Shown here one piece after another: positions 55,379-64,000 of a stretch of DNA of 64,000 bases. The notes beneath the pieces were generated by a model that worked only from the letters and a program-made list of their open reading frames with translations, had not been told where the DNA came from and made no database searches. Source of the DNA: Spiroplasma taiwanense CT-1 (GTDB lineage: Bacteria; Bacillota_I; Bacilli_A; Mycoplasmatales; Mycoplasmataceae); the NCBI RefSeq assembly GCF_000439435.1, contig NC_021846.1, forward strand, positions 558,001-622,000. The letters are read 5' to 3'. How positions within the stretch are numbered: the stretch's first letter is position 1; each line of letters begins with the position of its first letter. The position numbers and the translations under genes were made by a program.

Positions 55379-56515
55379 TTAAATAATAGTTATTTTGAAA
55401 CTAAAGTTATCTGTACCTGGATAAAAAAGTGTTATTACTGTTTCACCAAGTTTATAGATTTTAAAATTAATAAATATTTCTTCACTATTAGTATCATTAT
55501 AAGAAATTGAATAAAATTCAGCTACAGAAACATCACTTGATAAAATTTTTGAAAATGGTCTATAAAATCAATCTTTTATAATAACTTTAACTTTTTGAAA
55601 TGGTAAATTTTTATATCATTTAAATTCTTGATCTGTTGTTCCTATTATAACTGCTTTTTTTGTTGTTTGAACAGTTAATGATCCCTTAAAAAAATCTGAA
55701 TCTTCTATTGCAATTATTGTTACTTCTTTATTTGCAATTATAATATCATTCTCTATAGCAGAATCTTTTAGAAAATCTATCATAAAATCTTTTTCATAAG
55801 ATACACGGTCAATTTTTAATAAAAGATTTAATTGATTTTTGACTAATTCCAAAATATCATTTCTTTTATTTCCTGCTTGTATAATAACTGAAAAATTAAA
55901 TATATCAAATTTCTGAGTTATATATTCTTTTGAACCTCTAAAAAATTTATTGTTTGCTTTACACTCTACAATTAAATTTTTATTTTCCATAATTTGATCA
56001 TTTAGTAAATTAAATGAATTTTTTTCATAAATAAAATTAAAGTCATTTTTAGAAAAATAATTAAATTTATTAAAAAATAAAGAAATACTATTTTGAAAAT
56101 TATTTTCTATTTCTTCTTTTAGGAAACCTGCATTTGGAACAAAATTTAATTCATCCAATTCTAAAAAGCTTGATTTTATTTTTTTAACCCCTTTAAGAAT
56201 ATTATTGACATTATTATTTGCAGAAATAGTAATTATTTTGTCTCCTACAAGAAAACCATTATCAAAAGATTCGTTCTCGTAACTAATTGAAAAGTTATCA
56301 GCAGTAAATACATTTTTATTATTTAATTTATTTAAATTTTCAAGCACTTGCTCTAAAATAAATTCTTTTTTTGAGCCTGCATTAATTTTCAAATCTAAAT
56401 TTTCTAAATCTAATCTTAAATCTTCATTTTTTTGTTTTTCTTCACAAGATACTACAGTAATACTTGGAAAAGAAAATAAGCCTATACTTCCAAATAACCA
56501 TATTATTTTTTTCAT
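55379..56515 (-). CDS. Lipoprotein with three internal repeats
   Basis: 378 residues, intact. Signal MKKIIWLFGSIGLFSFPSIT then VVSC, Cys at 24. The mature protein contains three similar modules of about 85-100 residues, recognisable by LKINAGSKKEFILEQVLENL, FVPNAGFLKEEIENNFQNSI and VIIQAGNKRNDILELVKNQL, each ending in a strand and a Gly turn (ILKG, FFRG, FFKG). This resembles the repeated beta-sandwich modules of Mollicute surface lipoproteins. ATG follows the stop of the preceding gene by two bases. Confidence 0.78.
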
Positions 56516-56517
56516 AT

Positions 56518-56817
56518 TTATTTTTTTCCTTCTATTTTATGTTCACGTTTAAATATATTATTTTTTTCTTTTGAATTATTTTTCAATAATTTTTCTTTCT
56601 TAAGTTTTCAATCTTTAATAATTTTTCTAATTATTTCTATTTCAAATTCAAGATCTTGAGTTTCTCTTTTATAGAACTCAATTTCTTCTTCTAAATAATT
56701 CTTTGCACCAATCTTTTTTTCAAATTCACTCTTTCTTTTTTTAGCAATTACTTCTTTTTCTTTTATTTTTTTATCCAAATCTGTTAAATATAAAAATGAC
56801 TCTTTACAATATGACAT
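56518..56817 (-). CDS. Coiled-coil protein upstream of lipoprotein
   Basis: 99 residues, charged heptads (KEKEVIAKKRKSEFEKKIGA, LEEEIEFYKRETQDLEFEIE). AAAAAGGG precedes ATG. Its stop is two bases from the lipoprotein start. Function unknown. The 130 bases between it and the next gene upstream are A/T-only and hold no gene. Confidence 0.6.
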
Positions 56818-56947
56818 ATTTTTCCCTTTTTAGTTTTATTCTTATTTATTTTATTGCTAAAAAAAATAACTAAAAGATTTAAAAAAAAATAAAATATTTT
56901 TTACAAATAGTAAAAACATTTTATTTTTCATAAATAATCTAAAGTTT

Positions 56948-57466
56948 CTATTTTTCAAAACTTTTATATAAGAATGATTTTTTAAAAATCATTCTTATAA
57001 AAATTATTTTTTTGAATTTTGAATTTGAATTTTTACAAATTACAAAATTTTTAAAACTTTTTAAAATTTCAAAAGTTACTACTTTTTCTCCAAATAACAT
57101 AAGAGAATTATTTTCCATTTTTAATATTGAAAAATACTTGCAAAATAGAATCATATATATTACAAAAATAATTTCATAGATAAAATAAACTGCAGATAAA
57201 ATAATATAATTTTTGATAAAAAATTCATTTGTAATGTCTACTTTTAAAATTAGTTCTGGATTAAATAATATTAAAAATCAAAAAATACTTATAAATAGTA
57301 AAGATAAAAAAAAGAAAATATTTATACCTAAATAAGTGTAGGATATTTTAGTTTCTTTTATTTTAATAATTTTTAAATAATTAATAATAATTCATAAATT
57401 AATTAAAATAAAATTAGTAAATGAAAAATACGATAAATACTCAAACAATATTAAATATCAAGCCAT
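56948..57466 (-). CDS. Membrane protein partner of GH123-like gene
   Basis: 172 residues with four hydrophobic helices (INLWIIINYLKIIKIK region, YLGINIFFFLSLLFISIFWF, NYIILSAVYFIYEIIFVIYM) and a basic tail. Its ATG overlaps the stop of the GH123-like gene (TAATG), so translation is coupled. No family recognised. Confidence 0.65.
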
Positions 57467-59673
57467 TACTTTAATTCTCCCCTTGAATATATTTTTATTA
57501 AGTTAATTAGATTTTTATATCCTTGAATTTCATCATAATCAGATAGATTTAATTGATATTCAATAAAAGACTTATTAAAATATAAATTCTTTTTAAAATT
57601 TGTATCACTATAATTAAAATCAAATTTAGTATTACTTAATTTTGGACCTTTTTTTAGTTCCCTTGATATATTAGACTGTAAATCACTTTTATTTAAAACT
57701 CCTTTGTTAATTAAGAAATTAAATTTATTTGTTAAATTTGTACCAACTTTTAATTGCTCAAATCTAATTGAAGGAAGAAATTCAACACTTAAATCACTCT
57801 CAATTTGACCTGATTGAGTAACATGATCATATTTTGGATAAGCCCACATTGTATCTCCAGAAATATAATTTAAGTCTACTCATGGATAATCATCAAAATC
57901 TGAACTTCAAACATTATTTCCATTTTGTCATCCTGTTATTACATATTTTAAGAATGAAGGAGACCCTTGTAGTAATAGTGCCATTTGCATATATCCCAAA
58001 ATACCTGGTTCTGATTTTGGTAAATTAAACGTGTTATCAACATCTAATGAATATTGACCTGTTTTTAATCCCAATTTATTTCTATTATTTAGCAATTTAT
58101 TAAAATTTGGATTTGCTTCATTATAAACATCTAAAAAATATATTCATAATTCATCAACAAAGTCATAACCTGAAATATAATTATAATCAATGTCTCTATC
58201 TCAATCAGAAACAGCTAATTTTAAGTATTTCTTTTCTGGATCAATTTCTTTCATTCAATTATTATGTTGAGTTGTAGTTCACTTATCTTTTTCATCAATA
58301 TAAAAATACAAATCTAGCTTATCAAATCAATCAGGATTTTTTGAATCAATATGATTTTTAAACTGCTCAAATCATCAAGTATTAAATTTTTTACCATTTT
58401 TATCTAAAATTGAACTGTTTGCAGTAAAATATTTTTTAGTTTTATCATTGTAAATCATCAAACCACCTTGATTTTGGCCTCAAACTGTATTAATTGAATT
58501 TAACATACCCCTTTTCATTCCAACTTCAACCATTAAATTTAAAAATTTATCAAATGTTGCTCAACTTTCATCACTAATATATAAATCATTTACAATTTCT
58601 TCAAAAACAATATCATTACCAAATAAATTATCTGTATTTAAATCACCCTTATATTGTCAAGGAATAAAATTCATTTCTTTTCTTCTATTTTCTCATCCAT
58701 TATTTAATTCTTTTTCACCAAAATTAGAATTTCATTTTTCTGAAATATTCATTTGAAATCAATTCATACCCATTTCTGACATATAAGTAAATTCATTTTT
58801 TCAGTATTTTTCTCAATTATAATCAATATATTCATTCATATCATTTTTATTTAAAATAGTACTTGGTACTTTTCCATTATTATAATAGTAAGAACTTCAC
58901 TCTGGAAAATGAAATAAATTATAATCAGAAACTGTATTATCAAATGATAAATTTAATGCATTTATATTAATATCTAAAATATTTGAAAATATATTTAAAT
59001 TTTCTTGATTTGATGAAAAAACTTTAAATTTTGCTTTTATACTTTCATTACTTGTTGAAAGATACTTTGAAAAATCATTTGATTTAAATGAAATATATAC
59101 AATATAAATTCTATTTTTAATAGCATTATTTAGTGCCTTATTTGAAGTCATCTTATCAGGAACAAGTAAAGTTCTATTAATTCCATAAGGGTTATACATT
59201 CCATTAGATAATTTACTACCTGATGCATAAATAAATTCTGCAAATCCATAGTTAACTTCAATTCCAATTTCTTCTAATTCCTCTTTATTTTGCAATTCAA
59301 CAGATAAATTTAAGTTACTTATATCATTTTTTATAACAATTTGTGAATTTCAAAAATCATTATTTCATAAATCAATTGAATAATTTGAATTATCACAATA
59401 AGAATAATTATCATAATTTCCATAAAAAGAGGCATTTTCCAAATTATTGCTTTTCTCATTAGTAGTATATAAAGCAAAATTTTCAAGCCCATCTGCTGCA
59501 AATGAATGAATTTTTTCATTAGAGATATCTGTTGATGTTTCGCTAGAATGTTCACAACCTTCTAAAAAAACATCTCTAGTTAAATCTTTTTTTAAAGCAA
59601 AAGTTACAATTATTAAAATAAGTAAAGCTGTTTGAAATACTAAAATAGTAAATATCAAAAATTTGGTTTTCAT
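57466..59673 (-). CDS. Membrane-anchored DUF4091/GH123-like protein
   Basis: 735 residues, intact with many TGA-Trp. One N-terminal helix (FLIFTILVFQTALLILIIVT) with no lipobox, then a beta-rich domain (about 100-260), a TIM-barrel-like domain with YMSEMGMNWFQMNISEKW, LDLYFYIDEKDKW (Asp-Glu pair as in GH123 catalytic barrels) and ISGYDFVDELWIYFLDVYNE, and the C-terminal DUF4091 pattern SGDTMWAYPKYDH...FLPSIRFEQLKVG. GH123 enzymes are N-acetylgalactosaminidases with substrate-assisted catalysis. An extracellular glycan-active role on the host side is plausible but is inference. Confidence 0.72.
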
Positions 59674-59765
59674 GTTTAATACCCTTCTTAAAAAATTAGT
59701 ATAAAGTTTTTTATGTTTTTATAATATCAAAAAAATAGTTTTTTATTTTTTAAATTAGATAATGA

Positions 59766-60203
59766 TTAAAAATTTGAATATTTTTTAATCATTATCTTAA
59801 ACATTAATGATAATTCTTTTGTGTTTTGTTCTGTAAAACCCATTTCTTTTTCATATTCATTAACTCATTCAATAATATCATTAACAACACTTTCTCCCTT
59901 TTGAGTCAAATAAATTTCATTTTCATTTGCTCTTGAAGAAAGTTTTTTTTCAATGTAATTATTTTTTATTAAGCTTTGAATATTTCTATGCATTGTTGAA
60001 GTATTTGTGTCTGTTAAATCTGCTAGTTCAACTTGACTTATTCCTTCCACATGTTTTATAAACATTAAATGTAAATATGCAAGTCTATAAAGATCTTGGT
60101 ATTTTCTGATCATTTTTAAACTTATTCTTTTACTTAAAATAATAATTACTAAATTTCCTTTAACTAAAGTGCTTAAATTATCTAAATTATATTGTTTTTT
60201 CAT
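59766..60203 (-). CDS. MarR-family transcriptional regulator
   Basis: 145 residues. Winged helix: LAYLHLMFIKHVEGISQVEL then ADLTDTNTSTMHRNIQSLIK and KNYIEKKLSSRANENEIYLT, the MarR wing with its Arg/Asn pattern. ATG 60203 has GAGGTGTCA in front. Divergent from an ABC exporter with a palindrome between them, so it most likely represses the exporter and itself, released by a ligand of the exporter. Confidence 0.85.
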
Positions 60204-60230
60204 TGACACCTCTTAATAGATATTATATGA

Positions 60231-60258
60231 TTAACTTGTTTCATATGAAATAAGTTAA
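60231..60258. promoter_or_regulatory. Palindromic operator for MarR-type regulator
   Basis: Left arm TTAACTTGTTTCAT and right arm ATGAAATAAGTTAA form a 28-base palindrome with a single mismatched pair, centred 41 bases upstream of the marR-type start and 81 bases upstream of the exporter start. Size and symmetry suit a MarR dimer. A shorter palindrome TTATTTGAAATAA lies next to it at about 60259-60271. Confidence 0.7.
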
Positions 60259-60325
60259 TTTATTTGAAATAAAAAATGTTACTACCATAATTTATTATAA
60301 ACAAAATAAAGGAGAAAATAATAAA

Positions 60326-62281
60326 ATGCTTATTAAAAAAAGGAAAAAAATTGAACTATACACGCATTTATTCAGTGCACTAAAAAATAAAAAATTCTTA
60401 ACTTTTTTAATGTTTATTTTAACAATAACTATTGCTTTACTTTTTATTTGAAATATTAAAGCAATTGAATATATTACAGCACTATTAGTCTCAAAAAGTG
60501 TATTGGATTCAATGTTATCAATGAATACAACAGATATTTATGAAATAATTCAAAAATTAGGTTTAGATTATACTCAAAGTCAAATTGATGAAATTTGAAA
60601 AAGTTTAAATTTTGGTTCAAATGTCTATGAACAAATAATTCAAAAATTCTTTTATGATTTTGTTTATTATGATGATGGCAAAAACTTATATTTGGTTTTT
60701 TGAAATATGAAATTTAATCTTTATTCACTTTCATTTACTATGATTGGTGATGTAAGTATTATAGTAGTACTTTCATATTTTAATTTTATTACAAGTGGTT
60801 TTATCGCTCAAGCTTATGAAAATGATTTAAAAAGAAAATTAATAAATAAAATAATTCTTCAAGATTTACATTATTTTAATTCAAATAAATCAGGTCAATT
60901 AATTTCAACAATAGTAAAAGATAGCTCAATTGTTACTTCATATATTAAAGAAGCACCAATTATCTATTTCTTATCAATTATTACAATTTTATTTTCAGCA
61001 ATTGTTATGTTTAATATAAGCTGAAAATTAGCTTTATGTGTTTTTGGTTTATTACTAGTATTTATGCTAATAATTTTTATTACTATTTTAATTTCAAATA
61101 GTTCTACAAGAAAAATTAGTAAAATTTCACAGGGACTTGATAATGAACTTAGTGAAAAAATTTATAATATCAGACTAATTAAATCAGTTGGAACTTTTGA
61201 AAAAGAGAAAAAAAATTTTGATGATATGATCAATCATGTTGGAAAGAAAAAAAAGAAAAAATTCTTTGCTTCTGAAATCCCTTCTGCATTAATAATTGGG
61301 GGAATTGGAAGTTTCTCAATGGCATCAATTATATTTGGAGTATTTCTATTTTATAATGAAACACAAGCGCTTATTAGTATAATGACCTCTTTTACAGCAG
61401 GCGTTATTGTAATGACAATTCCAATTATGCAACTAAGACAAATAATTGGTGATGCTCCTCAAGCCAGAGTTTCTGCTGTAAATATTAGTAATTTAATAAA
61501 TAGTGAAATATTTATTGAAAAAAATAATACTTTAATGATTAATGAAAAAATTAATTCTATAGAATTAAAAAATGTTGGTTTTGTATATTCTGAATCAAAT
61601 GAATATGTAATTAAAAATTTTAATATAAATTTAGTAAGAGGAAAAAAATATGCTTTTGTTGGACCAACTGGTAGTGGAAAATCAACAATTGCAAAATTAT
61701 TATTAAGATTTTATGATCCACAAGATGGAGAAATACTGATAAATAACAAATTAGATTTTAAAAAATTGAATTTAAAATCTTGATTAGATAAAATTGGTTA
61801 TGTTGATCAAGAGCCCCAAATTTTAAGTGGAAATATTTATGAAAATGTAAGTTATGGTTTAGAAAATAAAACTCAAGATGATATTATTGAGGCCTGTAAA
61901 AAAGCAAAAATACATGACTTAATTATGAGTTGACCAGAAAATTATGAAACTGTTTTATATGAACGTGGAGCACAATTAAGTGGTGGACAAAAACAAAGAC
62001 TAGTTATTGCACGATTAATTTTAAAAGACCCTGAAATTTTAATTTTAGACGAAGCTACAAGTGCACTTGATAATATTGTTGAAGCAGAAATTCAAAGTGA
62101 ACTTGAAAAATTAATGGAAGGAAGAACAACCATTTCAATTGCTCATAGATTAAGTACAATAAAAAAATTTGATGAAATTTATGTATTAGAACAAAATAAA
62201 GGAATTGTTGAAATTGGAAATTTTGAAAAATTAATTTCTATTGACGGTTTATTCAAAACATTATATCAACTTTCAAAATAG
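60326..62281 (+). CDS. ABC multidrug/lipid exporter (membrane + ATPase domains)
   Basis: 651 residues, intact. N-terminal six-helix domain with an unusually large extracytoplasmic loop between helices 1 and 2 (about residues 65-125). ATPase: Walker A GPTGSGKST, Q-loop YVDQEPQIL, signature LSGGQKQR, Walker B ILILDEATSALD, switch His in SIAHRLS. Type I exporter, working as a homodimer or with another half. TGA codons are Trp. AAAGGAGAAAATAATAAA precedes ATG. Likely controlled by the divergent MarR protein; substrate unknown. Confidence 0.9.
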
Positions 62282-62282
62282 A

Positions 62283-62313
62283 AGAACCTCATAATATTAT
62301 GAGGTTCTTTTTT
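62283..62313 (+). terminator. Rho-independent terminator
   Basis: AGAACCTCATAAT and ATTATGAGGTTCT perfect 13-base arms followed by T's, directly after the exporter stop. Confidence 0.92.
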
Positions 62314-62314
62314 A

Positions 62315-63432
62315 TTAAATTTTAAATAATGTTTCTAAGGTTAATTTATGAATTTGTAAATCTAAATCTACTATTGGAACAATTATAAAATCTTCTTTAA
62401 AACCAAAGTAAGGAATTTCAATAATATAATTATTACCATCTTGCTGTTCAATTATATTTTTTTGATTTGAATTTTCATAATCATTAATAAAACTTCTATT
62501 TCTTCATAATTCAAATTGTCTTTCATTTTTATTTTTTGGAATATAATTTTCCACTCTTAAAAATAAACTTTCTTTAACCATAACTTTGCAATCATTAACC
62601 TCAGTATTACATCAACCTTTTTTAGATTTTTCATCAACAGATATTTTCATTTTTTTTGCATTAAAATTTGAATTTATATATAGAGTAATTCAATTAAATG
62701 AATTTGTTGTAGCTTCACTAATAAATAACTTTTCATAATATTCTGGTAATTTATTATTTAAACCAATAACATATAAATCATTATTTTCTCACCCTATTTC
62801 AAAATATCCATGCAAAGTAAATTTACTTTTATTAGAAAAATTTAAGTAGTCTGATTTGAAAATAGTATTTTCAATTATATTAAAAGATAATTTCAATTTT
62901 TTATAGTTTTTGACACCCTCTAAATGAAATCAATTTTTTTGTCCATCATTTTTTACTTCAATTATATTTTCATTAGAAGTTTTAAAACCATTACTACTGT
63001 AATTAAGTATAATATCAAATTTTTCAGTTTTTATTTCATTTATATTGAAATGACATTCATTCAACCCATAATATTAACTTCAATTTTTTTATAATTTACA
63101 CCTTTAAAAGTGTCATCATAAATTAATTTAAAATAAATATCATTTTTATTTATATTAAGAGATAAATAAAATTTATCATAAAATTTTACATTATAAAGTT
63201 TTGTAAAATTTTCTTTTAAGATTTCTGTTTTTTAAATTAAGTCTTCCATATTTTTAAAGTTTCCATCTTCATATAATTCCTGTACTTTTTTTAAAAAAAT
63301 TTTTTCAAAATTTGGTGATTTTTCATAAACTGGTGGATCATATACAAAACTTGTATTAGAACATGAATTTACAAAAGTTATAGGTATAAAAGTAAGATAT
63401 AACACAAAAATGCTTTTAATAATTTTCTTCAT
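62315..63432 (-). pseudogene. Lipoprotein gene with nonsense codon and frameshift
   Basis: Signal MKKIIKSIFVLYLTFIPITF then VNSC, Cys at 24. TAA at 63232 interrupts after NFKNMEDLI, the frame continues KTEILKENFTKLYNVKFYDK, shifts near 63065 in a TGAATGAATG duplication, and then runs open as ECHFNINEIKTEKFDIIL to TAA 62315. The restored protein is about 370 residues, Asn/Lys-rich with beta-type modules. Its ATG follows the stop of the upstream gene directly. Confidence 0.65.
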
Positions 63433-64000
63433 TTATTTTATTTCTCATTTTAAAATTTTTAAATCTAATGAAGTATTTTGTCATTTACTACCAAAACCTG
63501 TAACTCCTATAGAACCATAAATTTTATATTCCAAATCATAATTTAAATTTATTCTAACTGTTATATCACTATCAACTTCTGAATATACACCAAAACTAGT
63601 TTTTTTAAATTTTATTAATTCCACTTTTTGTTCAACATTTAATTTCATTTTTTCTAATGAAAAATTTGAATAATTTTTAATGTTATCATAACCATTTACA
63701 TTAAATTTTAAATTTTTAAATTTATTTGTAAAAGCTTTAAAGTAATCATAATTGGCTGTTTGTTTTTGCTCATCTGTTAAGTAGTCTTTCAAATTTAAAG
63801 CTTTATATCAAATATTATTATTTTCTCAAAAATATGTATTAAGCGTACTTCAATTTGAACTAATTTTTTTATTTATTTTATGAAAAATTTGACGATTTAA
63901 ACTGCTATAGTCATATGTAACATGAACAATTGCATTTAAAGAATTATGATTAAAATTAACAAAATTTGTTGAATTAATTATTACTTCGAAATAAGCTTCA
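63433..64000 (-). CDS. Hypothetical (probably surface) protein, 3' part
   Basis: The frame is open from the right edge to TAA 63433 (at least 188 residues, TGA as Trp), start outside the window. Asn/Lys/Tyr-rich, with alternating strands (TVRINLNYDLEYKIYGSIGV TGFGSK). Its stop abuts the ATG of the broken lipoprotein gene, so both were one operon. Similar composition suggests another lipoprotein. Family unknown. Confidence 0.6.

Noticed and set aside
1-64000. tRNA, rRNA or CRISPR loci
   Set aside because: Scanning by eye for T-arm GTTCGAAT-type motifs, GC-rich rRNA blocks and regularly spaced repeats found none; a dedicated search was not possible.

Overview
The window is AT-rich bacterial DNA that must be read with UGA as tryptophan. 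Nearly every gene is interrupted by in-frame TGA under the standard code and becomes continuous once TGA is read as Trp. With the lipoprotein signal peptides ending in S-C, MarR/RpiR regulators, PTS transporters, a DXS gene and a large share of transporters and lipoproteins, this points to a Mollicute of the Spiroplasma/Entomoplasma/Mesoplasma lineage, most likely Spiroplasma. No rRNA, tRNA or CRISPR array was found.

Layout. 1-1019: 5' part of a MATE exporter (minus). 1140-8640: a decayed mobile-element island on the plus strand with membrane and basic proteins, one intact single-chain restriction-modification enzyme, an ArdC-like antirestriction metallopeptidase cut short by a phage-like surface-protein gene, and an orphan gene tail. 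8690-10910: a structured, locally GC-rich leader followed by a membrane protein and an ABC-2 type exporter. 10930-31050: conserved core block (rpsT, holA, coaE, sprT-like, dinB, tlyA, dxs, xseB, xseA, nusB, nfo, ribF) mixed with lineage-specific membrane proteins; I found no disrupted gene here. 31160-35930: two tandem ABC exporters, a lipoprotein and a membrane protein, all pseudogenes, resembling a dead bacteriocin-type export locus. 36836-42808: beta-glucoside module (6-phospho-beta-glucosidase, EIIABC, RpiR regulator) and a second MATE transporter. 44013-45528: plsY and a metallo-beta-lactamase-fold hydrolase. 45875-51700: an ISLre2/UPF0236-type transposase and a six-gene minus-strand cassette of unknown, phage-like character that abuts a truncated second PTS permease (51697-53495). 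53593-55173: TauE/SafE-like permease and formylglycine-generating-enzyme-like gene, both damaged. 55379-64000: lipoproteins, a membrane-anchored DUF4091/GH123-like protein, and a MarR regulator with a palindromic operator facing a divergently transcribed ABC exporter.

How the genes work together. The minus-strand core block looks like one or a few long operons: nusB, an unknown gene, xseA, xseB, then dxs, an unknown gene, tlyA, dinB and a SprT-like gene, several with overlapping or near-touching ends. The sugar module has a regulator, a transporter and the matching hydrolase, but the transporter and regulator reading frames are broken while the hydrolase is intact. 

The most striking global feature is the distribution of damage. 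More than twenty single-base frameshifts, mostly in homopolymer runs, and several TAA nonsense codons fall in the mobile, transport and surface genes, and none in the 10.1-31.0 kb core block. This argues for genuine, ongoing pseudogenisation rather than uniform sequencing error, although homopolymer errors in individual genes cannot be excluded from sequence alone. Disruptions are placed by manual frame tracking, so their exact base is approximate within the homopolymer.
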